From Patiria miniata (Eukaryota > Echinodermata > Asteroidea > Valvatida > Asterinidae): a stretch of DNA of 64,000 nucleotides. The DNA lies in NCBI RefSeq assembly GCF_015706575.1, contig NW_024037057.1, positions 1,817,501 to 1,881,500 of the forward strand, in the 5' to 3' direction. This document shows, piece by piece, positions 38,401-50,400 of the stretch; position 1 is the first letter of the stretch; every line of letters begins with the position of its first letter. A program made the translations under genes and the position numbers. The notes under the pieces are model-generated. The model did not search any database, was not told the origin of the DNA, and worked only from the letters and a program-made list of their open reading frames with translations.

Positions 38401-41400
38401 TGTCGTTGTACCACAAGGCTGGTGTGCCCAAGATGAGATTCTGTGTGACTACAAAGAGATCATTTGCGTCACTGAGGACAGCAAGGAATTGTGTCCTGAT
38501 TGTAAGTTTTTAATATCTTTGTCATTCATAGTAAAGAAAAACCAATGTATGAAATACCGGTATGCTATAACGATGGTTACAGTATCGTTCGTTTTATTTA
38601 GATTACTCAGAATGATTTATTCAGAGGCAGAGCATGAGTTCTGTCCATTATTAGTGATCCAAGCATTTCAAATGAGTTGCTAAGTTATTGAAGTTAAAGT
38701 AAAACATACAGTGTGGAGGCTTAGGCAAATATATGTAATTGGCAATACTCTGCGTTGAATTTCAGATAAAAGTATTTCAAATATTTTTAGGTAATCTGTA
38801 TCCTGGGTACACAGGTTATGTTAATCTAAGAATCGGTTGTGTTGAGCTATTGTTTAAATTTTTACTTCCTACACATTAAATACACAGACCTATTCCATGA
38901 CAGGGCCGAATATGGAGGAGCTGCTGAGCAAAATCAGGTTGAACAAGTCATCTGATGCGCATGAATCAACTAAGATGAAGCTGTCAGAAGCAATACAATT
39001 TCTAAACGTCTGACTGTTATGTTATGTGCTTAACAAAACTATGGCCAGAAATCGGCCATGGGGATACAAAAACCACCTCGTATACTACTTTTATTTGCTT
39101 TTACGTCCATTAGCGGTGTGCAGCCACGACGTGTTTACCGTCGACGAACAATCCAGGGTTTTCAAGTCGCCGAACCACCCGTCCCCGTACCCGGCTGACC
39201 TGTACTGCAGGTGGGACGTGGCCGCCCCCGGTAAGGAGCCGATGACCAGGGTCGACGTCCTCGCTTTCTCCAGCGAACCAAACGCGGACGTCCTGCGTCT
39301 CACGGGGAGAGATCTGTTCGGGGAAGAGTACACACACTCACTCACCGGCGCCTCCACCAAAGTCGTTTCGATCCTGTTCAACTCTACGAGCGTAGTCGCC
39401 AGGTTTGAGACCGACTCCAACGTATATGACAGCGGTTTCCACTTGCGATTTAGAAGCCTTGCAGTACCTGAACCAGGTGATATATGATACTCTCATGATT
39501 TAAAAAAGTACTGCTATGTTTAGCCTTAGGCCTATTGAGGTCCTAACAGATACTAGTTATGAAGTACGCCCTTAAAGCTACAGTCGATCATTTGCAGCTA
39601 TCCAAAAAGAAACTGACGTAGTTATCGTTAAAACATAATTGGTTGAAAGATAGTAGGGGGACTAAACTCCCTGTGAAATTATACTTTCTGGCATGCTGTC
39701 ATTTTGAAGAAATCAACGAAAGAAGGCCCTTCCAACTGACGCACCGTTGGAAATTTCCGTTTATAGTAGTTAGTTATTTTATTATTGTTATTTTATTCTG
39801 CGAAGCGAGCGCAAGCGTTGATGCGATGCACACGCGCGTGCGGTTGCTATAATTCGTCGGATCGGTGCGGGACATCGCGAAGCTGCAATCGGCTTAGTGA
39901 GAACGTGTCTCGGACGTTGATTCATGCCCAATTCAAAACATGATTCAGCATCTTTTTATTTGAAATCGAGGTCCTAGAATGCTGTTTTTCTGGGAATATA
40001 CAGCTGAAACTTCATCAGGCATAGTTGTTCAGCACCCTTCTTTAGAGTTTTAGAACGTGTGTTGCTTCAAACGATCAGAATGCACAAATTACAAATGATG
40101 TAATGTACCTTTAATAGTATCAGGATCCGAGAAAGCATGGCGGTGGAAACAACTATGCTTGACGGATTTAAATGAAATCGCTATTGGTACAAAATGGATG
40201 CCTAAAACAAGGAAAAATCTAATTTGAGAATGTTCGTCTTTAACAAATCTTCATCTCTTGCTCCTCTCTGATAACGATTAACGAAAACGATTGTAACACT
40301 TTGATAAACAGGCCCGCATAATGACAACACCGAAAATAATCTCAGAAGCATTTCCCCTCACTTTTCTCGACTGGAAGTCGCATCTAAGCAATGTGTTTTT
40401 ACTTGTGACATTCACTTGCTGTTTGCATTGTTACTACTACCGTTGATGCTACAGCTGTTTTGTCTCCCGTTTCTGTTAAATCTACTGTTCTGTTAAATCT
40501 ACTGGTGCTGCAGATTATTCTTTTATCTCTGCTTCTGCAGTTGTTGATGTTTTCTGCTGGTGCTGCTGCTGTTCCTGGTTTTTTCCGCGCAGCAGCAGCT
40601 GCTGCAGCATCTGTGTATGTTACTCTACCTCTGAAGCTGTTGTGTTGATGTTTCTGCCTTCTTCTTTCTGTGCCTTCTTCTTTCTGCTACTCATATGTCT
40701 CTGTTTACCTTTGTTTTTTGATATCACCATCTGCTGCTAACCCTGCTGTTGTTGCTGATGTTAACTTTGTTTAGCACTACCCGCTCCGTTCACAAGTACC
40801 ACCTCAATGGCAAAGAAAGTACAGTTGGGGGTGACCGACCGACGCCACCTTGCATGACTGCGATTCATTTTCCGCGAAGCGCGGCCACTGCGTGCACATA
40901 GTACAAATCCCCAGGTGTACGTGCGTCACACACAATGAACGGTGCGCGTCAACCAGCGAAATGTCCCGCCCATGGGACGTCGTTGCTAGGTTAAAGGGCG
41001 CCCTCTTTTGTCGGCGCACGGAGCCCATTGCTGATGTTGCCGGTGGTTTTGCTACCTCTACTTCTTCAGCTTGTACTGCTGCTTTGGCTTTCCCCTGTTG
41101 TGTGTTGGCTCCATCGGAAAATCTTAGTAAATCCGTCACCTTTTATATTGCAGACTGGTGTGCAGATGAGGCGAACGAGTTTCAGTGCAGTGATGGCACT
41201 TGTCTATTCGCCTCGGCAAGATGTGACGGTTTCAGCGACTGCCAGCACGGATACGATGAGCATCAGTGCGGTAGGCCTATCAGAATTCCCCAAGACGGCA
41301 ACTGAACCAATTCCCATAAAACAAGAGTTGCTTTTTATTGAAAGTGGTGATCAAATTTACATACAAATTAAGGCAATCTAGGTTTTATTCGAATACAGTG

Positions 41401-44400
41401 ATAATTATCTTGAGTTTTTTTCAAATCAGTTACCTAAAAGACATACGCGTTAATCTGTAAGAATGCCGTCGACTCTGGAAATATTGAATCCCACGACTGA
41501 TTTTATTATCAAAATTACTGGTGTATTAACTTGTCGCTTACCAAATGCAATGACATTTAGCCTATGTAAAGTTGTTCACGCTTTCGTTTGATGATGATAA
41601 CAAGTCCACCCAAAAGCTCCTGAAATATTCCGAATCGTTATACCAGTTTTGTGTGTTTATCGATTGAAAAAAACAAAACAACTAAACATGTGTTATATTT
41701 TTGACTGGTAATTTTTCGGTTCCAATTTGCAGCGTCTGTGTTTTGTCCGGATTTCTACATGTGCCATTCGACCAAAACGTGCATCCTGTGGGAATACGTG
41801 TGCGATGGCAAAGTTGATTGCGACCAGGGAGATGATGAAAGAGGTTGTGGTGAGAGGACTGCTGTTTTGAGTATTGATATCTTGTGGAGCTTGTTATTAT
41901 AAAGTCACTCTGCAAATTATAATTAGCCCTGATCTTCGGGATTATTTTTCATCTCCAGACTACCTCTGCTCGATTGCAAACTTGTAATGACTCGAGCTAA
42001 TGACTCGACTGGAGTCCGACTCGAGTCGCAATGTTTGGTGACTCCGTCGACCCGACTCGAGGCCCTAATAGTAAATTACTCGACTCAAATCAAGTCACTG
42101 CGAGCAAACGACTCGACTCGACTCGAGTCCTTCACCAGATGACTCGACTCGACCCGAGCAGAAACTAATAAGACTCTAGTACCAAAAGTAAAAGGATAAC
42201 TTTGCGAAAAGTATTTGCAATGACTTACGGCAGGTGCAAAATACATGTTCACGTCACTTTGCGAATCAGTACGTTGCAGTGGCCGCTTGTCATTCACAAA
42301 CATCTAGCATGTCACAGACTCCCAACTCAAGGTTCTAGAATGCACAAAATGCTATCCGGGAACCGGTCTTTAAACACATTTTCCAATTCGTTGTTCCATC
42401 ACTGGCTTTGGGCGATTGCCTTTTTAAAAATGTTCTTGGATTTGAAAGCCGGCTAATATTCGGTACTCGAATTGACTCGTGCTAAATATTTGACTCCACT
42501 CGACTGACTCGACAACTCACCGTGTCTCGACTTGACTCGACTCGACTCGATCTTCTCGACCAAATGACTGGACTCGAGTCGAATCACTTCTTTAACATAA
42601 TTCGACTCGACTCGAGATACAGACATCAGTGACTTTTTGCAACTCTGCCCGATTGTGAGTGTAGACCCTCAAAAGTTGAGAGTGCTTTAAGCCCTCCGCA
42701 CACGAGAGTTGTACGTGCTGAGCAAAAAATCATTCGAGGCCGTTTACTCAGCACTATAGCTCACAAAAATATCCCTGTGTGCGGTGACATTTTGCTAAGT
42801 TTTCTACCTCGCGAGGCCGTGAGGCAAATGACTGAGCTACGTGCTGAGCTAAAAAGCTTAAAAAGCTAATGAAATATCGTACTCTGTACATATGAATAGA
42901 ACATACTTTTCGTGCAAATCTTCTCGAGCCTGCTTGCGTTTGTCACATTTTTTCTTAATCACGCAGCCGATTAACAAGACTAATGTGCGTGTATTGGCCG
43001 GTGAATCTTTTTTTAAAACTCAGCACGTAGCTCAGGTTGCCCGCACACAGTGATTTTTGTTTACCTCGTCAGGCGAAAGAAATTAAACAGGGTAGATATT
43101 TGCCTCACGGCCTCGCGAGGTACACAACTCAACAAAATGTCACTGCACACGGGGATATTTTTGTGAGCTACGTGCTGAGCAAACGGCCCCGAGCGACTGT
43201 TTGCTCAGCACGTAGCTCTCTTGTGCGGCCGGCCTTGATGACCACGCATGAAAGATGCGTGTGAAAAGAGAGCCAAACAATGTTTTTGGTTTAGTCCGTA
43301 TAACCATTGTCCTATCAGAAATACACACCACATCGCACATTTTTTTTTGTCTTCACAGAGACGAAACGATGTCCGACCGGCTGCAAGTGCACTGACGTAA
43401 ATGGCGATTTCCAAGTGCTTTGCGAAGAAGGTTGGGGGCAACAACACGTGAGCGAAATTGCCCGAAAGACTACGGCACTGTAAGAAACAATTTGTCAAAG
43501 CTTTTCGGATGTGTTAAGTATTAACAAAAATTTTAAGCTGAAGGCTTTGTTGAGAATTTAATAGGTTATATTGTCAACATTAATATAAACCATATGCTGG
43601 TTTCTACTAGTCTCTACAAAAACATTCACAGCAGTGAGCTAATTTAGAATTCCAAATGAGCACACGGTGTTGGCTTTGTATTTGCCCAGAAGTGTTAAGA
43701 TTGTAGATTGAAAACTGCTGCCATGATTTGGAAATGTGTGTGTACGTGTGGGGCTGTGATGAGAGCCCGTCTGCAAACATTTTTCCCAAACGACATCCGC
43801 ATGTGGTGTACGCTATGACGTTTTGGACTTTACTACGCTTAATAACATAAGGCAAAAATATAAAATTAGAAGAAGAAAAATGAATTCGAACGTAATGAAA
43901 TTCGGACTTTATTTCCCTTGAAAATAAAAAAAAAAACTCATAAAAGAAAACAATCTTTCGGGTAAAAAATGTGACTTTAACACATACCGCAAGGATCCCT
44001 CGCGGCAAACTGACCTATCGCACTGCTAGACAGATCCTGGAAGTCATTGTAATAAATACCTGCGTACGTATCATAAAAAAGCTCAACAACCATGTAATGT
44101 GGATGGTGTTTGGGGGAAAAAATATTCGCAGCCCGTCTAGTCCCCCGTCTATGGTGGCGCACTTTGCAGATTTGTTTTAACATCCAACTCTACGTCTCGT
44201 GAGCCACATGGCTCAAATCATTAAAGTAGGCCACATTTGAATTCGAATAAAGAAAAGCTCGAATTTGTTATTTTCCCCCGCTTTCATTTACGCACACAAA
44301 GTCGGCTGTCTGGAGCAAGGAACGAGTCGACTTCAGTTCTTAACCCTGGACTTTTCAAAGGCTTAGCATTCCTTCAGTCACTGTAAGTACATTAACGTTG

Positions 44401-47400
44401 TACCGACAGATGGCGCAAATTTGCAGGGCGCCCAGATTAGATGAACATTAATGAAAGTACTTACGTAAGCCCTTTTTGGGCAGCTTTTTTAAGAGCTTTT
44501 TGGCAAATTTCTGTCATATTCGCCATTTTCCATTTGTGGATCAACACAAACCAGTATCGTGTGTGGACGTCATCGTTATCTTACACACGATTTTATTCGT
44601 ATAACCTTTTAACACCCTCAACCACATTGCCTCCCTATGGGGAAAGTACTGATTTATTCGCAGTACGTATCACGTGGGTTTTAATTACTCCGAATTGTGT
44701 GGTACCAAAAATATCGTACTCTACAAGTTCTTCATTCAAATTGACAGGTGCAAACTCTCTAAAATCGGTTGAAGCTTTGACGCACAAATGTTATCCAAGC
44801 ACCAACCTAAATTACTTTAACTGCTTTCTTGGGATAGACGGCATGGAGCCGGGCAGGGCAGGCATAATCACGAGAACCCGGAATAAAACTTAAGTAGCAG
44901 GTTTTCCAGTCCCTTGAGATATTACATATCCCCGAACAGCCTCAAACGCCCATCGGTTGGGTGGTTAGTCCTAATGTACAAAGTATAGTACCGCCCTAAA
45001 ACACCAACAAAATTGGAGTTGTAACCGAGGGGACAGGCGAACATAGAGACTCACGATTAAATACAAAGGCCAACTGTAACAAGATATAATAAGAACATAC
45101 ACTTTCCCGTAATCAACGGTGATTTGTTTCCATATATAACAGCCTTTGGTATCCACCTATGGGCTAATAATATGGTTGAATGTATATTATTTGTACTGCA
45201 TTGTTTCTACGAAAGAAAACGGCACAGTCACGTAAAACCAATACGCTGACGTGCTTTTGTATCCTTTTGCTTGATGTCTCTTTGATTCCTATTGTCTCAT
45301 AGATCACTGCCGCACAATTCGTTGCCTGTGATTCCACGAGGGGCTTTCTATGGCTTGCAGAACCTGACATACCTGTGAGTTTCGTTTTATTTTTAATCCG
45401 CAGTTGGCACAAGTACCCAGTATAAGAGAAATATTACATTATTTTAGTTTTCATTACACTGGCTGACTTCTCTGTCACTATTAATTGAAAGTAATTTTCC
45501 CCACTGAATAAGCCATTAAAGGTCGAGTCAGGTTTTTAGATATCCATACCGTCTGGCCCAAGTGTAGAATAAACGCATGTTATCATTTTCAATTGTGATC
45601 AAATACATGTAAAACTTGATGCAATATTTATGTTTCTTTCGTTCCCTCACGTCCGCAAGGACTTCTTGTAACCACTTGACTCTCGCCTGTTTTGATTGCA
45701 GTAATATATCGTTCAATAATTTCACCGAAATAATCCAGGATACGTTTTCTGAGCTCCGTCAATTGGAGGCGTTGTGAGTATTATCTTTGTCAGATTATCA
45801 ACACCATTGCACAGAATGATACCATTCAATACATAAATTACCCATTAGAACCAGACCCGAGTTTACCTTTAACAAACTCGCGTCTGTACACATCTGTTTG
45901 GGACGGAACAGTTTTCAACACAACCTTCCATCTACCCCCAACAGTCCAAAGTCCTCCAATTTTAATACAGTTTTCACCCCCAGGGAGTTAGGGTTAGGAG
46001 GCGTGGACAGGTGATTTATGGCACCACTGCCTGTGAGTTTACTGACCAAAAATATCTACACAAATCTACTAGGTTGTTGTTTATACTGTAAAGTAATGGA
46101 CATAGTGTCAAAAGTTAATATGCAAGCTACTTTGAATCATAAAAATCGACCGAACACATCTCGAGAAAGGAATTAAGAAACAGTCGCACTTCTTTTTAAT
46201 TATACCCCCATGGTTCATGCTTTCAATGCCAGATGGCCGATGCATATGTCCTGATGTCATTTTGAACCAACTCGGCGGCCATTTGGAATTAAATACTTGA
46301 TGGCCATCTTGGGGAAAAAAAAAAAAAAAAAAAAGGTCCTCATCCTCCTCTTTTTGACAAAATAAACCGGATGATCAATTTTATTTGACTTGGCCTAACT
46401 GAAAAAAATAAGTAAGACAGTGATTTATACCGTAACACATTTCCACGCACTATAGAAACAATAGCGAGGTAATCATTTTTTGTCTCCAAATCCTGTCTTC
46501 GATTTCCAACCTTGTCTCATAGTAGTATGAGAAACATTATTTGACATTCCTTTCTGCAGGGTCTTGACTGATGAATCAGCCTTGGAATTCATTGCAGAGG
46601 ATGCATTCAAGGGACTCGCCAACGTGAAAACGCTGTAAGTTTTGCTGTCACATCAGTTAATTTTTTTTGAATTACGATTGTTCTTAACTGAAACGGAAAA
46701 CTAGCATACTCTCGTCGAAAACACGATTGACTCAGGGAGTAAAAATGAACTAAACATTTCAAATATTGAACCTTAAGCAGATGTCATTTCCAGCATGATG
46801 CATGAATCCCAAAGAGATTCGTTTTCACTTGCTGCCAACGCAAAATATTAGCGTACCAGACCTTGCATACCCATCCAATCTCATCCTTGCTTTTCTGTCC
46901 CGTAGGCATATTCCTCATTTCACCCAATGTGTTTTAGATCCACGAGATGCATTTTACCTATATTTACCTTGATAAGCAACAGGACTTAGTCGAACACTAT
47001 TGTTTTTCCCCCTAAAATCATTTATCGAAACCATGACCAAATTGGGTTGTATCATAAGACAACACAAAATAGTGATAATAATAATTATTATAACTCAGGA
47101 TTGCATGATAGGGCGACACTTACATAAAAACGTGCACAAAATTGTTCAAACTTTAATCCAACCTAACCCAATTATACCTTATCCGATCCCAACCAAGTTT
47201 GGTACGTGTACGTTTTGGACCACGAGCAATCGATCTAGCCCATTTGCGACATTAAAATTCCTTCGCTAAAGGGTAGTTACCTCAATAGGGCGACACCAAA
47301 ATTGTCGCCCTATTGCGGTGTGTCGCCCTAATGTAGGGGAAGTCCCGCACAAACTTTAATCTGACCTAACCCAATTTTACCTTATCCGATCCCAACCAAG

Positions 47401-50400
47401 TTTGGTACGTGTACGTTTTGACTTGACTTGACTTGATTTCCATCAAAGATAGGTACATATCTACAATAATTAGCCACTTTTTATACTACAAAACTATGAC
47501 AAGGTAAACCAACTTTCGTGGTATTAAGAAATATCAAGCAGGGATGGAGGGGACCCGCCAGAAGCAAGGCTTGTCGAGTGCAAGTCCCCTGTAAAACATT
47601 CAACAAGGAATTAAATTGTAAATGAATACATTACAAGGACAAGACAAACATAAAACCGACCGATAAACTGGTGAACTAAGGGCGAAATTTAAAATGTGCA
47701 TTAACGCAAATGCTAGGTTCTTAAAAATATATGAACAACCAACCACAACAATTCGTTAAAATGATTGATGAGCACATGAGCTACGACAATGAATTGATTA
47801 TAAAACATAAATATTTGAAGAGAATAAAAAAGATATTCTTATTTTTTAGCAAGAGTACTTGTTGAGAATTAACTGTTTGAATTCAGGCTTAAAGGTTGAA
47901 ACAGATGCTAAACCTTGTAAGGATTTATCTAACGAATTCCAAAATCTGGGTCCTTCAAATTTAATACTTGTTTTGGCAAGGGAAGTTCGGCAAATTGGTA
48001 AGTGAAACTGAGTTGATTGACGGGTTAAATATGCATGAACATCATAATTTCTGTAAAACGTTTTGGATCACGAGCAATCGATCTAACCCATTTGCGACGG
48101 TAAAATTCCTTCGCTAAAGGGTAGTTACCTCTATAGCGCGACACCAGAATTGTTGCTCTATTGCGGTGTGTCGCCCTAATGTAGGGGAAGTCCCGCACAA
48201 CTTGTCGCCTTATTGCGGGATTCATGCCAATATTAATTATTACCCTGGTTTGGACATCTTGGGAGACATCCCCATAGACTTGTGCACACATATTTCAGGC
48301 TTAATAGTTCCCTAACCAAATATTCCCTTGTCTTTGTCCACGAATTTTGGTACATTAACTAATTGGACCATGTGCAACAAAATAACCTAATTGGCACGGT
48401 ACCATTTTGCCTCTAAAGGGGGGCTGTGACATTAAATGACCGGCGTCTTCCACCGTTCGAAGAAATTACGATAACGTGTCTTTAATGGTACTATTACACG
48501 TATAATAATGATAATAATAATGAGAGATATGCACGCTTATACATCATCAGTCCGGAATTCACAACCTGCTCTATGCATTCCTTCTCTTTCTGTGATGACA
48601 TTAAAACCTACATCCATGATAAAAAAATGAACATCGGCACATCTCACAAATCTAAGATCTTTACCGAATATGTGTCTGTATTCCTTGAGTTGCTTGTCAA
48701 CCAGAGTTGAAGTTGAGCAGTATATTGCAAGACCGTCCGCAAGTATCCGGGGATGAACACACAAATAACCACGCTTTACCTTTGTCCATGTTCATCAGAT
48801 CAGCTTAAATTATCTTGGGACTGGATGGCTTGTGATTGCTAGTTGATAATTGTTGATGCATATGCAAGTACGTCGACTTCAACACTTATTTTCACTTCTG
48901 TCAAACGTTGTGATAGCGCCACCTTTTACTTTGACTGTTTTCTGTCATTTAACCATAATGCCACAAATCACAAGTCATTTTCAAACCACTTCGAACGTCA
49001 TGAATAAGTCAAAATCGGAAAGTGAACAAATGATACATTTCTCGAGGTTCATTATAATTGATATTTAACTTGACTTGAAAGCAGTTGTCGTGTGACTGCC
49101 TGGCTACTTGCAGTTACTTGACCTAATAACCCATCTAATTCTTCTATGCTTCTAGGCCTGTAAGAGGCGACTGGTACAGAGAGAGTAAAGAAAAAGGAAC
49201 CCGAATTGTGCCCGCTTATCTTGAAAGAATTTCTGCATGTAGCGGATTTTTTTTTAATCTAGGTGTGAAAACCTAATTAATAGGCATTCATGTCTTGGTT
49301 TTAAAAAGCGCTTACTGCAGGACTTCTTTAATAAATAAGTTGCACCATTATTTTTTAATTTTTTTAATATTTTAAATATTTCTTTCTCTGTGTTGTAGGA
49401 ACAGTCGTGAGCTGTAATTCAAATCCTTTGTTTTCTCTTGCACACAGGGTGCTCACTAGGAACGTTGAATTTGGTGATCCATTGGTGGTGAAGAATGGTG
49501 CATTTTCGGCGTTGCCTCATGACGTCAAAACGTAATTGAAATGTCCGTTGTATTATTTGCGACTTTCTTTATTTCTTTACGTTTATCTTGGTTATCAAAA
49601 TGTGTCCAGCCTCATGTCAAAAAAAATACTCTGCTCTTGCCGGTTTTTGAAAGAGTAAACCAAAGAACATTCAATCCATATAACCCATTAAAATCATCCA
49701 CAAAAGTCTGTTTTAAAACGATTGTTCTTTTTTTTTATTTATTGATCTCCTTATTTAGGGTTGTTGATGATTACAGACTTTGTTGCAACCTCCTCCGAGA
49801 TATACCGGGGTTTAAGATTACTAACTGCCAGACCACTCAGTCACAGCCTCCGCTAAACCTCTGCGGCTCTCTCATGCAAAACTACGGACTGCGTATATGC
49901 ATGTGGGTCCTCGGGATGAGCGCCTTGTTTGGTAACTTTGGGATCATTGTCTGGAGGTTCTGGCATGCCGAGGGCAGCGACGTTATGAGGGTTCACTCCT
50001 TCATGGTGCATAATCTGGCCGTGTCGGACTTCCTCATGGGAGTCTATATGCTGATCATCGCCGCTGCAGACATCCACTACGGAGAGCGCTACTCTTACAA
50101 ATCGAAAGAGTGGCGGTCCAGCGTACCCTGCAAGGCTGCTGGCATCCTCTCTGTCTTATCAAGTGAGGCCTCGGTGTTCTTTGTCACCCTGATCAGCATC
50201 GAGTGTTTCCTCAACCTCGTTTTCCCCTTCAGTCGGTTCAAACTCCGGCCGTCATCTGCCCGGATTGTGGTCTTGGTGGCCTGGGCTGTGGCTGTCTGCC
50301 TTGGCGTCGTGCCGACCCTTGTCGTGGACCTCGACTCCGATGTCTACGGCCTTTCCGACGTCTGCATCGGGCTGCCCCTCACCACCAAGGCGTATGGAGT

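Noticed and set aside
48025..48291. 88-codon minus-strand frame
   Set aside because: It spans the edge of the LINE insertion and the duplicated repeat; the true LINE frame is a different one.
48537..48764. 75-codon minus-strand frame
   Set aside because: No family resemblance, no splice partners, and it lies within an intron; kept only as a chance frame.
49541..49758. N-terminal extension of the 7TM frame
   Set aside because: It crosses the donor at 49532 and the acceptor at 49758. The splice phase matches the LRR exons and the extension resembles no LGR.
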